Below the pieces are notes generated by a model. It ran no database searches and was not told the DNA's origin. It saw nothing but the letters and a program-made list of their open reading frames with translations. A stretch of DNA of 64,000 nt. Origin: Streptomyces sp. NBC_00513. Its GTDB lineage: Bacteria; Actinomycetota; Actinomycetes; Streptomycetales; Streptomycetaceae. The position numbers and the translations under genes are program-made. The DNA lies in assembly GCF_041431415.1 (NCBI RefSeq), contig NZ_CP107845.1, forward strand, positions 6,758,001 through 6,822,000. The letters run 5' to 3'. Positions 61,273 through 64,000 of the stretch are shown one piece after another. Numbering within the stretch: position 1 is the stretch's first letter; each line of letters begins with the position of its first letter.

Positions 61273-62691
61273 TTACTCGACCGGTCCCTCCATCACCTTG
61301 CTGATGAACTGGATCGGTCCCTCGCCCATGTTCGGGACGTACGTCTTGGCGTTGTGCTGACCGTTGGGGATGACCCTCAGGCTGGTGTGGATGGGCCCCT
61401 TGCCGTAGGTGGCGATGAACTTCTTCACGTCCGGCAGGGTCTTCTTGTTGTTCTCGTTGTCGCCGACCTGGAACGCCAGGTAGACGTCCGGGCCCTTCTT
61501 GTCGATGAGCTGCTTGGCGAGCAGCTCCGGGTTGTTCTCCGCCTTCTCCTTCTCGTGGCCCCTCCACAGCGAGGAGTCGGGAACGATGTCCGGGCCGGAG
61601 CAGATCGCGGCCTTGAACTTCTCCGGGTACTTGAGCACGGCCTTGAGGCTGGCGAAGCCGCCGGTGGAGGAACCCATGTAGGCCCAGCCGTCCCTCGACT
61701 TGACGGTGCGGAAGTTCTGCCGCATCAGGTCCGGGACGTCATCGGTGAGCCAGGTGCCCATCTTGGGCTGGGCGGGGATGTCCGACCCGTCCCAGTAGAT
61801 GCCCTTGTCGTCGGGGCCCGGGTTCAGCACGGGCATGGCGAGGATGAAGGGCTTGCTCTTCCCCTCGCTGTACCACTTGCTGACGCTGTTCTGGAGGCCG
61901 AGGTCGGTGCCCATCCAGTAGTTGGTCGGGTAGCCGGCGCCGCCGGGCAGGGCGATCATGACGGGGAAGCCGCTCTTGGCGAACTTGGGGTCGTTGTACT
62001 CCTTCGGAGCCCAGACCCACACCTTGCCCTTGAAACCGGACTTCTTGCCGTCCAGCGTGGTGACGGCCACGTGCGTGCCGTCGGCCAGCGTCATGGAGTT
62101 CTTGAACTGCGCCTTCGGGCCCGTGGGCATGGACATCTTCGAGGTCGCTGGCGGCTTGGCGGCTTCCTCGTTCTTGCCGTCGGGAGTGCCTCCGAAGGAG
62201 ACGTCCTTGCCCTTGTCGCTGAAGGGCGGTATGTCGAAGTGGCTCATCACGAGCGCCGCGACGCCCGCGAGCGCGAGGACGGTGGTCCCCGCTATCAGCC
62301 AACGCTTGACCTTGGACTTGCGCCGGGGCGGCTCGTCGTACGGGGGTTCGTCGTACTGCTGCCCGTACTGCTGCCCGTACTGCGGATCGGGTCCGCCGTA
62401 GGGAGGCTGCTGGGCGCCGTACTGACCGTTGTGCGGGGCGCCGCCCTGGTCACCGTAGGGACCACCCTGCGAGCCGTACGGGCCACCCTGGCCGCCGTAG
62501 GCGCCGCCCTGCCCGCCCTGAGGCCGGCCCTGCGCGTCGTACTGCGGCTGCCCGTACGGCTGCCCGTACTGCGGCTGCCGGCCGGGACCGCCGCCCTGCT
62601 GCTGGCCGCGGGACGGCCGGGGCTGCTGCGGCGGCTGCCCTTCCGGCCGATACGGCGGCTGGTACTGCGGCCCGTCGGGTGCGTACGACAT
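61273..62691 (-). CDS. Membrane-anchored alpha/beta hydrolase (esterase D-like) with Gly/Gln/Tyr repeat tail
   Basis: 472 residues. N-terminal about 125 residues are disordered with QYG/GQGGPYG repeats (QPQYGQPYGQPQYD, GGPYGSQGGPYGDQGG), followed by one helix (WLIAGTTVLALAGVAALVM) and an extracellular esterase domain: LPGGAGYPTNYWMG, MGSSTGGFASLKAVLKYPEKFKAAICSG (nucleophile Ser), and late NGQHNAKTY (His). Resembles the mycobacterial antigen 85/esterase D fold. Its tail may interact with polymers at the cell surface. Confidence 0.87.
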   Translation of the reverse strand: MSYAPDGPQYQPPYRPEGQPPQQPRPSRGQQQGGGPGRQPQYGQPYGQPQYDAQGRPQGGQGGAYGGQGGPYGSQGGPYGDQGGAPHNGQYGAQQPPYGGPDPQYGQQYGQQYDEPPYDEPPRRKSKVKRWLIAGTTVLALAGVAALVMSHFDIPPFSDKGKDVSFGGTPDGKNEEAAKPPATSKMSMPTGPKAQFKNSMTLADGTHVAVTTLDGKKSGFKGKVWVWAPKEYNDPKFAKSGFPVMIALPGGAGYPTNYWMGTDLGLQNSVSKWYSEGKSKPFILAMPVLNPGPDDKGIYWDGSDIPAQPKMGTWLTDDVPDLMRQNFRTVKSRDGWAYMGSSTGGFASLKAVLKYPEKFKAAICSGPDIVPDSSLWRGHEKEKAENNPELLAKQLIDKKGPDVYLAFQVGDNENNKKTLPDVKKFIATYGKGPIHTSLRVIPNGQHNAKTYVPNMGEGPIQFISKVMEGPVE

Positions 62692-62945
62692 GTGCGGTGG
62701 CTCTCCGGCTGCTGCTGCCCCGTCGGGGCAAGTTTGACTGCTTCCGTTCGAATGATGAACGAAATGGCTCCGAGGTTCCGCATTTTAACTTCTCTTGACA
62801 CTCCGTAGAGACGTGCATTGCCCGTCTCCAGGAAGGTGCGCGGAGTTCCCGTTCCGTTCGCCGGCCATCCCTGGCCCATGCACATGCCGCTGGGTATGGT
62901 GCGTCCGCGCCGCCGCCAGCCCCCCCATGCCCGGAGGTATGTCCC

Positions 62946-63836
62946 GTGTTTGGCATGTCCCTTTCACATCCTCGCCGCAAGACCGCCCTGGCCTCCGCCT
63001 TCGGCGCGACCGTCGCGGTCGCCGCCGCATGGGCGGGCATCGCAGCCGCCCAACCCGCGCACGCGGCCGCCCTGCCCGCCCCCGACCACGTCGTCGTCGT
63101 GGTCTTCGAGAACCACGCCTACAACCAGGTCATCGGCAGCTCCAGCGCCCCCTACATCAACTCGCTGAAGACAGGAGGCGCCAACCTCACCCAGTCCTAC
63201 GGCATCACCCACCCCAGCCAACCGAACTACCTCCAGCTCTTCTCGGGCTCGAACCAGGGAGTCACCGGCGACAGCTGCTACACCCCCGGCTTCAGCTCCG
63301 CACCCAACCTGGCCTCCGAACTGATCGCCGCCGGCAAGAGCTGGGCCAGCTACAACGAGACCCTCCCCGCCCAGGGCTCCACCACGTGCAGCAGCGGCGA
63401 CTACGCCCGCAAGCACAACCCCTGGTTCGCGTTCTCCAACGTGCCGACCACCACCGCCAAGACCATGACCCGGTTCCCGACGGACTTCACCACCCTGCCC
63501 AAGGTGTCCTTCGTCGTCCCGAACCTCTGCAACGACATGCACGACTGCTCCGTCGGCACCGGCGACACCTGGCTCAAGAACAAGCTCAAGCCCTACGCGG
63601 ACTGGGCCAAGACCCACAACAGCCTCCTCGTCGTCACCTTCGACGAGGACAACAGGCTCGCCGGAAACAAGATCCCGACCGTGCTCTACGGCCAACCCGT
63701 CACCCCCGGCAGCACCTCCGCCACCACCTACAACCACTACGACGTGCTGCGCACCCTGGAGGGCCTGGCCGGGCTGACCACCCACGCCGGGAACGCCGCC
63801 GGCGCCCAGGACATCACCGGGATCTGGGCCTCCTGA
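62946..63836 (+). CDS. Secreted phosphoesterase (acid phosphatase/alkaline phosphatase superfamily)
   Basis: 296 residues. Signal peptide up to AAAQPAHAAA. Phosphoesterase (phospholipase C/AcpA-like) core: HVVVVVFENHAYNQVIGSSSAPYINSL, LTQSYGITHPSQPNYLQLFSG (probable nucleophile region), VVPNLCNDMHDCSVGTGDTWLKNKL and VVTFDEDNRLAGNKIPTVLYG with metal-binding residues. Releases phosphate outside the cell. GTG 62946 follows GGAGG 7 nt upstream; ATG 62955 is an alternative. Confidence 0.9.
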   Translation: MFGMSLSHPRRKTALASAFGATVAVAAAWAGIAAAQPAHAAALPAPDHVVVVVFENHAYNQVIGSSSAPYINSLKTGGANLTQSYGITHPSQPNYLQLFSGSNQGVTGDSCYTPGFSSAPNLASELIAAGKSWASYNETLPAQGSTTCSSGDYARKHNPWFAFSNVPTTTAKTMTRFPTDFTTLPKVSFVVPNLCNDMHDCSVGTGDTWLKNKLKPYADWAKTHNSLLVVTFDEDNRLAGNKIPTVLYGQPVTPGSTSATTYNHYDVLRTLEGLAGLTTHAGNAAGAQDITGIWAS

Positions 63837-63838
63837 CC

Positions 63839-64000
63839 ATGTACGTCGCGGACAGTCGCGGAACCCCCGCGCCCGCCGTGCCCCCCGAGTCGCCGGCCGT
63901 CGCCCCGGGCACCCGCCCGGGGCGGCGCGCCGCGCTCGCCCCCACGGTGCTCGCCCTCGGCACGGTCAGCCTGATCACCGACGTCTCCTCCGAGATGGTC
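63839..64000 (+). CDS. MFS transporter, N-terminus only (3' truncated by the window)
   Basis: 54 residues to the window edge: a cytoplasmic stretch rich in Pro/Gly, then LAPTVLALGTVSLITDVSSEMV, the first helix and SLITDVSSEMV motif of a group of MFS permeases. Starts 2 bp after the phosphoesterase stop, so probably in its operon. Confidence 0.8.
   Translation, partial: MYVADSRGTPAPAVPPESPAVAPGTRPGRRAALAPTVLALGTVSLITDVSSEMV

Overview
The window is chromosomal DNA of a Streptomyces. Base composition is very GC-rich, with strong third-position G/C bias and long antisense open frames. The lineage markers are a chaplin gene next to melC1/melC2 tyrosinase genes, mycothiol-dependent formaldehyde dehydrogenase, a SigE-family ECF sigma factor, DUF5997 and DUF3040 proteins, an LAxTG surface protein and GTG/TTG starts. 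From memory, melC, chaplin and mmsA also lie in one neighbourhood on the S. coelicolor chromosome. That is recollection, not a computed comparison. I see no tRNA, rRNA, insertion sequence, prophage or CRISPR array. The content looks like core-to-shell chromosome rather than an island.

Layout. 0-9.8 kb: a MarR/formyltransferase-C fusion (cut by the window edge), a methyltransferase, an M24 metallopeptidase-like protein, a small monooxygenase, an IclR regulator, a PAS-PAS-GAF-PP2C phosphatase, a PRC-barrel protein, DUF5997 opposite an HTH-less LysR-type ligand-binding protein, a YnfA membrane protein and a corrinoid-binding protein. 9.9-15.8 kb: a cobalamin riboswitch, a 25-codon ORF, then five overlapping genes for valine/isobutyryl-CoA breakdown. 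15.9-24.1 kb: an AlkB-like oxygenase behind a near-consensus SOS box, membrane proteins, a three-domain RNA repair enzyme (ligase, kinase, phosphatase) with an adjacent NYN/PIN-like protein, a secreted SH3 protein, and a decayed remnant of a substrate-binding protein. 24.2-27.5 kb: a good housekeeping promoter with a 9-codon leader ORF before a nitroreductase-hemerythrin fusion, then an operon of LAxTG surface protein, ECF sigma factor and membrane protein. 27.5-37.1 kb: MarR with MFS exporter and HbpS-like protein, GH20 hexosaminidase lipoprotein, GNAT, secreted nuclease, DJ-1/PfpI, solute-binding lipoprotein, TerD. 37.2-40.6 kb: a TetR gene separated by five operator-like palindromes at exact 16-bp spacing from a translationally coupled trio (PAP2 protein, DMT-like transporter, nonapeptide-repeat protein). 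40.7-51 kb: PNGase A-like glycoamidase, membrane Ser/Thr kinase, LysM-transglycosylase with an upstream Crp-like palindrome, DapA-like aldolase with divergent LysR, mscR, S33 peptidase and a PIG-L deacetylase. 51-57.7 kb: acyl-CoA catabolism genes (enoyl-CoA hydratase, SDR, quinone oxidoreductase, paired acyl-CoA dehydrogenases) behind two different palindromic operators. 57.8-64 kb: melC1/melC2, a chaplin gene with a sigma-BldN-like promoter, a carboxylesterase, a membrane-anchored esterase-fold protein, a secreted phosphoesterase and the start of an MFS gene.

How genes work together. The 10.3-15.8 kb operon converts isobutyryl-CoA stepwise towards propionyl-CoA. The 54.4-57.7 kb operon probably forms one heteromeric acyl-CoA dehydrogenase plus an oxidoreductase. 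The RNA ligase/kinase/phosphatase protein can in principle heal and seal cleaved RNA ends, and its neighbour is a nuclease-fold protein. melC and the chaplin gene are development-associated. Several genes (7619, 15942, 19382, 42466, 46414, 50263) have a TANNNT hexamer 6-8 nt before the start codon, suggesting leaderless transcripts.

Everything here was read by eye. Family assignments rest on motifs and length, not on database searches.
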